A DNA stretch of 31,653 bases from Moorena producens 3L (GCF_000211815.1 NZ_GL890820.1:87978-119630); one strand, 5' to 3'. Shown: positions 23,933 through 31,653, numbered from the stretch's first letter. A program made the numbers and translations. The notes: generated by a model not told the origin, from the letters alone.

Positions 23933-25170
23933 ATGGTCATTGGCTTCAATAAACCCACTAAAACCGCCGCAACCAGTCCATTATCCTTACCACTAAAGCC
24001 CGCCGGAGATAGTCAACAGCAATAGCCGCAAATGCTCGAACATTTTGAGAAGCTGTCAGACCCAATAGGTAAACAAGGGCTGCTTCATCCATTTATCAGT
24101 ATTATCACGATTTCACTATTAGCTACCATGGTCGGTGCGAGGGGATGGGAAGATATTGAAACCTATGGAATCAGCCATTACCATTGGTTGTCTACCTTTT
24201 TACCATTGCCCAATGGAATTCCCTCGGCAGATACCTACAGGCGAGTGTTTGAACAAATATCCCCCAGTGTGTTTGATGATAGCTTCCAGAGCTGGTTAAC
24301 TAGTTTAGTGACAGATAATGGGGCACAGGTGATTCCGATTGATGGCAAACAAATCAAGGGTTCCTATGATCTAACCCTCGCACAATCAGCTTTGCATGTG
24401 GTTAGTGCGATCGCGAGTGAGCATCGGTTATTTCTAGGGCTTGTTAAAGTGGACGATAAAAGCAATGAGATTACAGCCATCAAGCGCCTTACTAGAATTA
24501 TTGGATATCTCTGGATGCATAATTACCATTGATGCCATGGGAACTCAGTATGAAATAACCCATGATATCCGTGCTTTGGGTGGAGATTATGTTTTGGCGC
24601 TCAAAAAAAATCATCCCACTAAGTTTCACGCAGGTGAAGCAATGGGAAAGAAGCTGCTGTTGCTAATCAGGCAAGAGGATATTGAGTATAGCTATGATAT
24701 TAGGGTAGAATCAGCACACAATCGTACTGAAAAGCGCGATTGTGTGGGCGGTAACTCTTGCCTCGTTAGACCAAGATTTATATAAGCAGTCCCACTGGTC
24801 TGGATTACAGACTATTGTGATGGTTATTCGCACCCGCGATCTGTGGAACAAGACTACTCGTGAGGTGATGTTTTACCTGACTTCTCTACCACCCCATGCT
24901 CAAAAGTTAGGCAAAGCTATCCGAAAACACTGGTCCATTGAAAATCAACTTCATTGGGTATTAGATGTGACTTTTGGGGAGGATGGGAGCCGAATTGGTA
25001 CAGGGCATACCCCACAGAATATGGCTTTACTCAAGCGCGCAAGGGTCTCAATTTACTCAATCTTGAAACAAGCTATAAACGTAGCACTCGTCAATTAGCG
25101 TTGCGAGCCAGCATGGATACAAGGTATATGCTGAAGGTTTTGAAAGCTTCGATTCCCTTACAGTCGTGCC
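23933..25170 (+). pseudogene. ISAs1-family transposase, one nonsense mutation and three frameshifts
   Basis: Concatenated frames give a nearly whole ISAs1-type DDE transposase. The N-terminus NKPTKTAATSPLSLP is followed by a TAG at 24023-24025. Then come LEHFEKLSDPIGKQGLLHPFISI, PSADTYRRVFEQ and the catalytic-region VIPIDGKQIKGS up to about 24485. After a frameshift, LLELLDISGCIITIDAMGTQ and GGDYVLALKKNHP run to about 24740. After a second shift, WAVTLASLDQDLYKQSHW and RKHWSIENQLHWVLDVTFGEDGSRI run to about 25040. A third shift gives LLNLETSYKRSTRQLALRAS and MLKVLKAS. Each shift restores typical family sequence, so these are true decay marks unless they are sequencing errors. The HIP1 site at 24407 is the last one in the window. 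Confidence 0.85.
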
Positions 25171-25368
25171 TTATCCGAGTCATAATTTTTCGCCGCTGTA
25201 CCCTGTGTCACCCTCCCAGCAGAAAAATACTTTTGCAAGAGGTCTACTCTAAGTTAGGATGTTTTGAGAGATAAATGCTAGAGAATCTTTCTCTGATGAA
25301 AATTGTTGAAGTTTTCCTAGCATTTTATGTTTATTCCAACGGTTGTAAATATCAAAAAAATATCACAG
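25171..25368. other. Short spacer with probable IS debris
   Basis: No gene is supported. A small plus-strand frame (25275-25538) overlaps the exporter gene in another frame and is a shadow. Confidence 0.5.
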
Positions 25369-25968
25369 ATGCTCACCGCTTTCCTTTCTGGTACATGGCT
25401 TGGTTTTTCTTTACTAGTAGCAATTGGAGGACAAAATGCTTTCATATTAAAACAGGGCTTAAAGCAGGAGCATGTTTTTATCATTTGTTTAATTTGTGCT
25501 TTATCAGATGCTATTTTGATAGCTTTTGGTGTTTCTGAATTTCATGTAATCATAGAAGAAATACCTTGGATAGAAGAGATTGCCAGAGATTTTGGAGCCA
25601 TCTTCCTTACAGGCTATGGTATACGTAGTTTCTGGTTAGCTGCTAAATCATCTGATTCTTTAATTCCATCTACTGACGATTCAACATCTCTTGCCATTGC
25701 TATTACAACTTGCCTTGCTTTCACATGGCTTAACCCTCATGTGTACTTAGATACAGTTGTGCTTGTGGGATCAATATCCACCCATTATTCTACTGCAAGA
25801 ATTCAATTTGCACTGGGAGCTATATCGGCATCGTTCATATTCTTTTTCACCTTGGGTTATGGGTCAAGGATGCTGTCACCAATTTTCAGCAATCCAAGAT
25901 CATGGAAAATTTTAGACATAGTAATCGGAGCTATTATGTTTATGATTGCAATAAGTTTGTTTTTGTGA
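25369..25968 (+). CDS. LysE/ArgO-family amino acid exporter
   Basis: The product is 199 residues if started at the ATG at 25369; an upstream start at 25327 adds 14 non-conserved residues. The start MLTAFLSGTWLGFSLLVAIGGQNAFILKQGL is the family signature (compare ArgO, with LIVAIGAQNAFVLRQG). About six membrane helices are visible, with the conserved TCLAFTWLNPHVYLDTVVLVGS segment in the middle holding the family NPH-YLD motif. The family exports basic amino acids (Lys, Arg) across the inner membrane. Length is usual. The gene lies between transposase debris and the putative N-N-bond gene group, and exports the amino acid type (lysine) that such systems use; a link is inference. Confidence 0.9.
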   Translation: MLTAFLSGTWLGFSLLVAIGGQNAFILKQGLKQEHVFIICLICALSDAILIAFGVSEFHVIIEEIPWIEEIARDFGAIFLTGYGIRSFWLAAKSSDSLIPSTDDSTSLAIAITTCLAFTWLNPHVYLDTVVLVGSISTHYSTARIQFALGAISASFIFFFTLGYGSRMLSPIFSNPRSWKILDIVIGAIMFMIAISLFL

Positions 25969-26288
25969 GGAATAAGCTTACAGCGCTTGGCAATTCAGTT
26001 AGGTACAAAGTTCTGGATTTTTAGGGAGCAGGGAGCAGGGATTTCGGAGCATTAAAACAATTCTGTGTAGCTGATAGTTATGCAAACCGCCGTATCGATC
26101 TTCAGTTGTTTTTATCCGACTTATTCAGCAGACCTTACTCAGGTAATTAATTGGGGAGCATGTCACTTATGCAGCAACATTAGTACTAAATCTCTAGCCC
26201 CTTCATGGGTTTAAGCTTGCTCTGATGATACATAGTTTATTTCTTCTGCAACTTGGACCTGCTCCCATTAATTCTGTGTAGGTGCTTA
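25969..26288. other. Intergenic region between convergent genes
   Basis: A short GGGAGCA heptamer repeat is present at 26024-26040. Nothing else was recognised; no strong terminator was seen. Confidence 0.5.
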
Positions 26289-27383
26289 CTACAAACGTAT
26301 TAATGAGCGTGCACGGGCAAAACGTGGATCTTCAAGGCGAAATCCATCAGGGTTTGTTCCACGTTCCAATGCTAAGTAGTAGGTAAATAGTTGCAATGGC
26401 ACAAGGCAAGTTATAGAGCAGAAGGGTTCTGGAACTTTAGGTACAGCAACCCAACTGGTTGCGTCAGTTTGCAGTGATTCCGCCGTTCCGTCGCTGATGA
26501 CCAAGGAGGCAGCACCAATTTCTTGGATGAGTCCCACTAGCTCGATAACGCGCCCCTGTGCCGCCCCTGCTGGCGCAATCAAAACGAAGAGATCTTCTGC
26601 TTCAGCGCATTGAAATGGTCCATGCAGAATTGTCTCGATTGACATACCCTCAGCTTGCAAGTAGGAAGTTTCCTTAATTTTTAGTGCGATCTCATGAGCC
26701 GTGACAGCATTCGGACCACCACCAACTAACCAAATACGCCGTCGATTAACGTATTCGTGGGCAAGTAGTGCTATCTCATTCTCTGTTTCCAGTGCTGTGA
26801 GTAGTGCCTCAGGGAGTTCATGGTGCAGGAAGTTTTTCGTTAGAAAACTTGCCCCAGTGCGATGATAGCCGATACGTTCCGCAAGAGCAGATAGGACTGA
26901 AATCGCACCAATGTAACTGACAGTATGAGCTGATGACTTATCTTGTGCAACAGTAGTAAGGGTAATGTCGGTTTGCACAGCCTCATTAGCTCCACCCTCA
27001 CCTGTAATAAACACTGTGTAACAACCTGCTTCACGGGCATGTTTGAGCGACTCAACTGTATAGAGTTTATTCCCACGATGACTAATACCAATGACGCAAT
27101 CCCTTGGTGTAATGCGAAGTCCATAAAGCGCAAAGTCAAATGAGTGAACTGCCTGTGTGAACAGCTCTCCTCCATACAAACGCATTAGGTGTTCACCCAC
27201 CTGAGCAGCATAATGTGAAGTGCCAATCCCAACTGTAAATAGCCGCTCGCAAGAGGCTATACGGGCAGCACACTCATCAATTAATCTTTCATTGCACCTA
27301 GCAGCATGGGCAAATGCTTGAGGTTGCTCAAGAATTGCCTCATATATATGAAAGGGATGTTTCACTCTTTGTTCAGTAGACAT
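26289..27383 (-). CDS. Double-SIS-domain protein (GlmS-isomerase/AgaS-like)
   Basis: The 364-residue product has two sugar isomerase (SIS) domains. Domain 1, about 30-180, has LFTVGIGTSHYAAQVGEHLMR followed by DCVIGISHRGNKLYTVESLKHARE. Domain 2, about 205-345, has RIWLVGGGPNAVTAHEIALKIKETSYLQAEGM and ETILHGPFQCAE. The C-terminus NPDGFRLEDPRFARA resembles that of the GlmS isomerase half (ends in LAKSVTVE there). Such proteins bind aldose/ketose phosphates or amino sugar phosphates, or their amino acid conjugates (FrlB, AgaS). There is no glutaminase domain, so ammonia would not come from glutamine here. GAGG lies 12 bases before the ATG. It is divergent from the cyclase gene across an IS remnant; its substrate is unknown. 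Confidence 0.85.
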   Translation of the reverse strand: MSTEQRVKHPFHIYEAILEQPQAFAHAARCNERLIDECAARIASCERLFTVGIGTSHYAAQVGEHLMRLYGGELFTQAVHSFDFALYGLRITPRDCVIGISHRGNKLYTVESLKHAREAGCYTVFITGEGGANEAVQTDITLTTVAQDKSSAHTVSYIGAISVLSALAERIGYHRTGASFLTKNFLHHELPEALLTALETENEIALLAHEYVNRRRIWLVGGGPNAVTAHEIALKIKETSYLQAEGMSIETILHGPFQCAEAEDLFVLIAPAGAAQGRVIELVGLIQEIGAASLVISDGTAESLQTDATSWVAVPKVPEPFCSITCLVPLQLFTYYLALERGTNPDGFRLEDPRFARARSLIRL

Positions 27384-27741
27384 ATTAATAGTTGTCCTCT
27401 CTATCGTGCAAGTTTTGCATTAATACAACTGGGCTTCGTTGCATAAAGAGTATGAGTTGAGTGGGATAATCTGTAGATAGAAAAATAAAACTCCCCCCAG
27501 CCATGATAGAAGCAACGGCCAAGACCCAATATAAGATTAGGAATTGGAGTGAGTACAACGCAACCCTCAAAAACCGAGGAAGTCTGACAATGGGAAAAAC
27601 ATGGTAAAACAGAAAGGACTATTCTGTTTGATATGGTGTCCAAATTAAAGAGGTCGCTTCAACTCTCGCGACCCAATCACTGCTGTAAAAATTAATAGTG
27701 GTTGTATTCCTATATTCAAATCATACTAAGGTTGAGTTTCT
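27384..27741. promoter_or_regulatory. Divergent promoter region between the SIS and cyclase genes, with an IS5-type remnant
   Basis: It must hold the promoters of both genes. It contains a transposase fragment (27503-27607) and a GGCTTCGTTGCATAAAGAG segment near 27427, which resembles an IS5-group terminal inverted repeat. The insertion may have supplied or disrupted promoters. Confidence 0.5.
27503..27607 (+). pseudogene. IS5-family transposase N-terminal fragment
   Basis: The ATG at 27503 starts MIEATAKTQYKIRNWSEYNA followed by TLKNRGSLT, the typical N-terminus of IS5-group transposases (KxxYRIRNWxEYNxALxxRGSLT). The frame then leaves the family and stops at TAA (27605-27607) after 34 codons. 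Confidence 0.65.
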
Positions 27742-28548
27742 ATGTGTTTATGCAGAACTTTGAAAGATCTTTACCAAAGAAGCTTAGACAACAATTATAC
27801 CCCGGTTGTTTCAGATAAGTATATGGCAGCGTACAATAACTATATAAAACCACCGAAACTTAGAGGGCATATTGTTGATCTAACTCATACATTAGGACCA
27901 CAAACGCCCGTATTCCCAGGGGATAAACCTATGAGACTAGAGATAGCATCAACATATAGTGAGAATGGCTATCAAGATTATGAATTACATCTGAATGAGC
28001 ATACTGGAACGCACTTAGACGCTCCCATTCATTTTATCAAAGATGGCATTGCTGTGCACGAGATTCCAGTTCATTGTCTGTGTGGACCCTTGGTGGTGTT
28101 AGATATTCGAGACCGTGTGCTACATAATCATGATGCTACAGTGATTCCGGACGATATCTTGCGTTGGGAAAAGAAGTATGGAAAGATCCCTAGCAATGCC
28201 ATCATTATTATGAATAGTGGCTGGGGAAAGTACTTCGGAGATAATAATGCTTTTGTAAACATGGATAAACAAGGAATTCCTCATTTCCCTGGTTGGAGTA
28301 AAACGGCTGTAGAGTTTCTGTTGGAAGCAAGATCTGTGCTTGGCATCGGTGTTGATACTCTTAGCCTTGATCAAGGGGCTTCGGAGGATTTCCCAGTTCA
28401 TAATACTTGGTTGTCGAATGGGCTTTGGGGATTAGAAAATGTGGCTAACCTTGACAACATTCCCCCTTCAGGAGCATTCCTTTTTGTTGGGGCATCTAAA
28501 GTTTATGGTGGAACTGGAAGCCCAGTGCGCTTAATAGCAGTCATTTGA
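27742..28548 (+). CDS. Cyclase-family metal-dependent hydrolase (kynurenine-formamidase-like)
   Basis: The 268-residue product belongs to the cyclase/KynB family (PF04199). The key motif HTGTHLDAPIHF gives metal ligands His87, His91, Asp93 and probably His97, and VDLTHTLGPQTPVFPGD near 45-61 is the usual start of the domain. Later come IIMNSGWGKYF, FPGWSKTAVEFLLE and IGVDTLSLDQG, then DFPVHNTWLSNGLWGLENVANLD. Family members hydrolyse amides such as N-formylkynurenine or related lactams, or act as hydratase/isomerases. Residues 1-40 are an extension; an ATG at codon 28 (27823) could be the true start. There is no kynA or other tryptophan catabolism gene nearby, so a role in a specialised pathway is possible. 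Confidence 0.88.
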   Translation: MCLCRTLKDLYQRSLDNNYTPVVSDKYMAAYNNYIKPPKLRGHIVDLTHTLGPQTPVFPGDKPMRLEIASTYSENGYQDYELHLNEHTGTHLDAPIHFIKDGIAVHEIPVHCLCGPLVVLDIRDRVLHNHDATVIPDDILRWEKKYGKIPSNAIIIMNSGWGKYFGDNNAFVNMDKQGIPHFPGWSKTAVEFLLEARSVLGIGVDTLSLDQGASEDFPVHNTWLSNGLWGLENVANLDNIPPSGAFLFVGASKVYGGTGSPVRLIAVI

Positions 28549-28677
28549 CAATCTCCGTCCTAAAAGAACGGGGATTCTTGGCTCTACTACTCGTCGTGGC
28601 TCTTTCAAACCGGAGTCAGAAAAAGTAGAGGACAAATTTCCCCAAGCGTTTAGATCATAGATCTAGGTTTCGGTGTG

Positions 28678-28790
28678 CCGGAGACGAAACCTTAGAAGAT
28701 TGGAGCCTTAATAAAAAAGTTTTAACCAAAGGTGCGCTTTCCGTCGGCGAATTTAATTCGACGACTGTAAGCGCACCTTTATACTTTTTT
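28678..28790. repeat. Palindromic element A, copy 4 (half), with nested element B
   Basis: The left flank CCGGAGACGAAACCTTAGAAG and the arm TTGGAGCCTTA, then GTTTTAACC, match copy 3. Element B follows at 28731-28777 (47 bp, GGTGCG to CGCACC, centre CGAATTTAATTCG). The right half of element A is missing. Confidence 0.8.
28731..28777. repeat. Palindromic element B (47 bp), nested copy
   Basis: It begins GGTGCGCTT and ends AAGCGCACC, with an inner palindrome around GGCGAATTTAATTCG. It is the third copy of the family in this window. Confidence 0.85.
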
Positions 28791-28945
28791 ATCTAAGTTT
28801 TTCATAGACGTTGTAGTCGTTAGACCAAATTACGGAATACGTATCTCATACATATTTTTTACGTTGTCTATTTATGATTAGATAGTACCTATCTGACAAA
28901 AAGTTTATTGCTTATGCTTTTATTCTATCACATAATCATGAAAAG

Positions 28946-28962
28946 CCGTCCTAGAAGGACGG
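28946..28962. terminator. GC hairpin, possible terminator or IS end relic
   Basis: CCGTCC (28946-28951) and GGACGG (28957-28962) form a 6-bp stem with a 5-base loop, placed between the ends of convergent genes. No clear T-run on the plus strand. A related imperfect hairpin is at 28557-28575. Confidence 0.35.
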
Positions 28963-29025
28963 GGCTAATGACCCAAACTTTTTGGTAACAGTTCCACTTT
29001 TATGACGTGAGTGCCCCTCTCACGT

Positions 29026-30330
29026 TCAGACAACTACAGGACTAAGCCGCTTCAGAATACCACCCAGAATATCTTGTGCTCGCAGTGACACAAGGCTGAT
29101 CGAACCGGCATCCCCCAAACCATGTGAAGACTCACATAACCCATTCAAGTATATATCTGGTAAAGAAACTCCTTCTTTCATGGCAATACGGTAGTCCCGC
29201 TCCACCTTGAGATAATCGTCTGTCCAAACAAAATTATCTGCTACATCACGGAGTAGTTTTGGCAATCCTTCCTGGCCATTACGACCGATATCTAAGAACC
29301 CAGTTGCCAATATCATTAAATCACACGGGAGTTCATCTATATTGCCCTTATAAAGCTGTCGGATAAGGATAGATTTTTTTCCATTCGGGTTGATCTCGTC
29401 AACCACACAATTGCGATAAATCTTCAAACGTTCGCGATGGTTTATTTTGTCCTCATACCGTATTAAATACAAGGCATCAAGAATATCCTTATCTACTGAG
29501 GAGTAGTTAGTACGGCGAAGCTGTTTATCCAACTCTGCTCTCATTTGAGGTGGTAGCCCATGGTAGTAATCTACAAACTCAGGAAAGTATACTTCATCAC
29601 TGAAACAGCTAGTATCCTTGAGGCAATATGAAAAAGAACGATGAACCGAATAGATCTGCTGATAGCCTTTGTTAATTAGATCCAAGATAATCTCCACAGC
29701 ACTCTGTGAAGCTCCAAGCACAACAATAGGTGAGTCTTTATCATATTTTTTAATATGATGGAGGTAATTAACAAAATGAATAACGTTTGGACTATTTACT
29801 CCCTTGATTTTAGGAATATTAAGATTCCTACCCGTTCCCACTACTAAACACCGAGTTAAGAAGTTAGTACCTTGGTTATTTGTAAGTCGCCATAGGTATT
29901 GACCACTTATATAAGCGAGTTCAATTTTGGTCACAGAACTTCCATACACCACGTTCTGAAATTGACTTCCTGCCCAGACAATATAATCGTAGTAATCTTG
30001 TCTAAGGGGATGCGTAACTCCAAGGTTAAGGAAATCGAACAACCGACCACTCTGATGGAGATAATTGACAAAAGTATACTTGCTTCTAGGGTTGACTGGA
30101 GTAACCAAATCCCTCAAAGGGTTGTTTTGGATATTACTACCATTTAGTAACATTCCCTCATGCCAAGATACTTGTGTATTACGCTCTATAAAGAGCACTT
30201 TGCCTGGATAATTGCCTTCCTCCATAGCAATGGCAAGAGCAATATTAGATGGCCCAAAGCCGACTCCAATAACATCGTATATTATCTCTTCACCAGCAAT
30301 TTTGGAAGTTCGTGTTGTATATGACAACAT
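29026..30330 (-). CDS. L-lysine/L-ornithine N-monooxygenase-type N-hydroxylase (SidA/IucD/PvdA family)
   Basis: The 434-residue flavoprotein is predicted to hydroxylate the side-chain amine of a diamino acid (lysine or ornithine) with NADPH and O2. FAD motif: VIGVGFGPSN at 20-29. The family signature SWHEGMLLNGSNIQNNPLRD is at 55-74 (compare the W-H-x-G-M motif of SidA). NADPH motif: VLGASQSAVE at 204-213. ATGF is at 342-345, and C-terminal HGLGDAGSISLVSLRA at 403-418 parallels the HGLxDxLLS motif. The ATG at 30330 has GGGAGG 10 bases upstream; a TTG at 30348 would overlap that ribosome site and is rejected. It overlaps the upstream MetRS-like gene by 49 bases, so translation is probably coupled. 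No siderophore genes are visible. Confidence 0.9.
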   Translation of the reverse strand: MLSYTTRTSKIAGEEIIYDVIGVGFGPSNIALAIAMEEGNYPGKVLFIERNTQVSWHEGMLLNGSNIQNNPLRDLVTPVNPRSKYTFVNYLHQSGRLFDFLNLGVTHPLRQDYYDYIVWAGSQFQNVVYGSSVTKIELAYISGQYLWRLTNNQGTNFLTRCLVVGTGRNLNIPKIKGVNSPNVIHFVNYLHHIKKYDKDSPIVVLGASQSAVEIILDLINKGYQQIYSVHRSFSYCLKDTSCFSDEVYFPEFVDYYHGLPPQMRAELDKQLRRTNYSSVDKDILDALYLIRYEDKINHRERLKIYRNCVVDEINPNGKKSILIRQLYKGNIDELPCDLMILATGFLDIGRNGQEGLPKLLRDVADNFVWTDDYLKVERDYRIAMKEGVSLPDIYLNGLCESSHGLGDAGSISLVSLRAQDILGGILKRLSPVVV

Positions 30331-31653
30331 GGTACCAATTCCTCCCAATTATAGTTAGATAATTCAAACTTATCACGAATAGATTGTGTATACTTAGGGC
30401 AAAAAGGGTCAAGTCCCATTACTAGTAAAACAGGTACGAAGGGAAGTAAAGAATGATTGCCATGTTGGAGGGATTCTCGTAAAAAATCAATGATATTCAG
30501 AGCGCGTTGGGCTAAAATACTTGACGAATAATCCTTGAGATCTAGAGGCTTCGACAAGATAGAGATTATTTTCTCTATAGTCTTATTATTCTTGTAGTCA
30601 TCTCCATTTTCCATACTAGTTAATTTAGCATTGAAAACTTCTACAATATCATTAATTTTTCGGGCAATTTCAGATACTGTCTTTTCAAAGGCTATAAGGG
30701 AAAAGTTTGCTTCTTGAAATTCAGGGCCATGCAACGCAAGGAACAAGCGAATAATATCTGCCTCGTAATCCTTCACCAAATCTCGTGCCCAAATGAGATT
30801 ACCTTTACTGGTTGAGAATTTAGAAGAGCCAAGATAATAAAATTGGTTAGTGATAAATCCACGTGGCAAAGGCCAATCGAACCCACATTTTTGTGCGGCT
30901 ATCCCTAAGGCGAAATGGACGAAAACATAAAAATAAGAATTATCGAAACCAAGAAACTGGACATATTCATCTTTGTTACTTAGTTGACCTGCTGATTTTT
31001 TGAGAAAGTAAATGTGACCAGGATACATCTCTGCCCAAACATTTAGTTTCTGATCAGAAAGAGCAAAATCTATACTAATCCCCCGATTCATTTTATAGGA
31101 TAGTGGAAAAGGGGTCATAGGTTGATCTAGAAGAGAAGAAATGAGGTGCTTTAGCGCGGGGCGGTGTGTTTCCATCCCAAGCAAATATTGTTCTAGCTCA
31201 GAACGGAATTCCTCAAGTTTGAGGACAAGCCTTGGTTCCTTCAAAATCTCTAAGCCAGGATATTGCACTTCAAGAAGATCAATTGCAGAGTTAGGATGTC
31301 CACAGGATTCACAAATACCACTACATGTATAACTCAAGCAATTGGGACAGAAACCAGAGATAAATGATTCGATCGGGTAAGTATCCGTCTTCTTATCATA
31401 GAAGACCTGCATTTCAGCTACTTCAACAAGGCCAGATGAGTATAACCGTTCAAAGAAAGCCTGAACAAATTCGCGATAGCTCGCATCCTGATTCCCAAAG
31501 TGATCGATAGCAATATCATAACTTGAGAGTGAATCACGGATTTCAGTACGAGACTGGTTGATCAAAGATGTAACCTCTATTCCCAATCGCCTAGCTGTCG
31601 TATCCACATAGGATTGGTTGTCATCAGTGCTGACAACATAGTGCGCTTGCTGT
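30282..31653 (-). CDS. Methionyl-tRNA-synthetase-like protein (runs off right edge), hydrazine-synthetase candidate
   Basis: The frame is open to the window edge; the GTG at 31607 is internal, since upstream codons read HYVVSTDDNQSYVDTTARRLG, the MetRS sequence after the first Rossmann strand. About 457 residues are visible. They include a zinc knuckle with Cys pairs (CPNC, CESC, numbered about 86-102 from 31607), the pattern QFLGFDNSYFYVFVHFALG and a KMSKS-type loop KFSTSKGN. The region after it resembles the helical anticodon-side domain but is short. The HIGH motif lies outside. In classical MetRS the corresponding segment has G-K-D...F-H; here Lys becomes Phe and His becomes Tyr, so the amino acid pocket is altered. 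No cupin domain follows; it could lie upstream outside the window. Class I synthetase-like proteins of this type join N-hydroxylysine and glycine in N-N bond formation. Confidence 0.85.
   Translation of the reverse strand, partial: QQAHYVVSTDDNQSYVDTTARRLGIEVTSLINQSRTEIRDSLSSYDIAIDHFGNQDASYREFVQAFFERLYSSGLVEVAEMQVFYDKKTDTYPIESFISGFCPNCLSYTCSGICESCGHPNSAIDLLEVQYPGLEILKEPRLVLKLEEFRSELEQYLLGMETHRPALKHLISSLLDQPMTPFPLSYKMNRGISIDFALSDQKLNVWAEMYPGHIYFLKKSAGQLSNKDEYVQFLGFDNSYFYVFVHFALGIAAQKCGFDWPLPRGFITNQFYYLGSSKFSTSKGNLIWARDLVKDYEADIIRLFLALHGPEFQEANFSLIAFEKTVSEIARKINDIVEVFNAKLTSMENGDDYKNNKTIEKIISILSKPLDLKDYSSSILAQRALNIIDFLRESLQHGNHSLLPFVPVLLVMGLDPFCPKYTQSIRDKFELSNYNWEELVPCCHIQHELPKLLVKR
30341..30346 (-). 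promoter_or_regulatory. Ribosome binding site of the N-hydroxylase inside the MetRS-like gene
   Basis: GGGAGG on the minus strand lies 10 bases before the ATG at 30330. It decides between that ATG and the TTG at 30348, and lies within the coding end of the upstream gene. Confidence 0.65.

Larger units (their letters stand above)
28549..29025. other. Intergenic region between convergent genes with hairpins and a palindromic element
   Basis: It contains an imperfect hairpin CCGTCCTAAAAGAACGGGG at 28557-28575, palindromic element A copy 4 with nested element B, an AT-rich stretch, and a perfect hairpin CCGTCC...GGACGG at 28946-28962. The two CCGTCC hairpins look like IS605-type end relics and could also act as terminators for the convergent genes. 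Confidence 0.55.

Noticed and set aside
29026..30330. Siderophore biosynthesis cluster based on the SidA-like enzyme
   Set aside because: No NRPS, NIS synthetase, acyltransferase or TonB gene is visible; the adjacent MetRS-like gene fits N-N bond systems better. Genes beyond the right edge could still change this.
30282..31607. MetRS-like gene starting at the GTG at 31607 as a housekeeping metG
   Set aside because: The frame is open to the window edge and upstream codons read conserved MetRS-type sequence, so the GTG is internal. The pocket changes and the overlap with an N-hydroxylase argue against the housekeeping enzyme, although the missing N-terminus prevents a final verdict.
1..31653. 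tRNA or rRNA genes
   Set aside because: No T-loop GGTTCGAAT-type motif with matching stems and no rRNA segments were found by eye; a tRNAscan run would be decisive.

Overview
The window looks like chromosomal DNA of a filamentous cyanobacterium with a repeat-rich genome; Moorena-like is a guess from style, not proven. The evidence is 15 copies of the HIP1 octamer GCGATCGC, a fused ThiO-ThiG protein, the photosystem II factors Psb34 and CyanoP, a DUF1995 protein, a large CheA-type hybrid kinase and many heptamer tandem arrays in the gaps. Gaps are long, and most genes stand alone rather than in operons.

Left part (1-12.3 kb): the N-terminal part of an EamA transporter (minus strand, cut by the window edge), a long gap with a possible structured RNA, a small lipoprotein, thiO-thiG (thiamin thiazole synthesis), psb34, a TPR protein with a 36-bp minisatellite, the CyanoP lipoprotein and maf. 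A tandem pair of 130-bp palindromic elements follows, then a short and a long paralogue of an unrecognised cyanobacterial protein, then another unrecognised protein that carries an in-frame copy of a small palindromic repeat.

Middle part (12.3-23.3 kb): pyrB with an extra segment of about 45 residues, an IS605-type element with tnpB and a broken divergent ribbon-helix-helix gene, a two-HKD phospholipase D-like lipoprotein, a small zinc-motif protein, a cysteine desulfurase, a DUF1995 protein, a remnant sharing the tnpB end hairpin, and a CheA-like hybrid kinase without a visible Hpt domain.

Right part (23.3-31.65 kb): two decayed transposase genes, one of them ISAs1-like with one nonsense mutation and three frameshifts, border a region with no HIP1 site. 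It holds a LysE/ArgO-type exporter, a double-SIS sugar-phosphate-type protein, a remnant of an IS5-type transposase, a metal-dependent cyclase/formamidase-type hydrolase, and an overlapping minus-strand pair: a methionyl-tRNA-synthetase-like protein (running off the right edge) followed by a SidA/IucD-type amino acid N-hydroxylase. This pairing is the signature of known bacterial hydrazine (N-N bond) forming systems (Spb38/Spb40, Tri26/Tri28, PyrM/PyrN, ForJ/ForK), so the right end is probably the edge of an acquired gene cluster for an N-N bonded metabolite. No rRNA, tRNA or CRISPR array was found.
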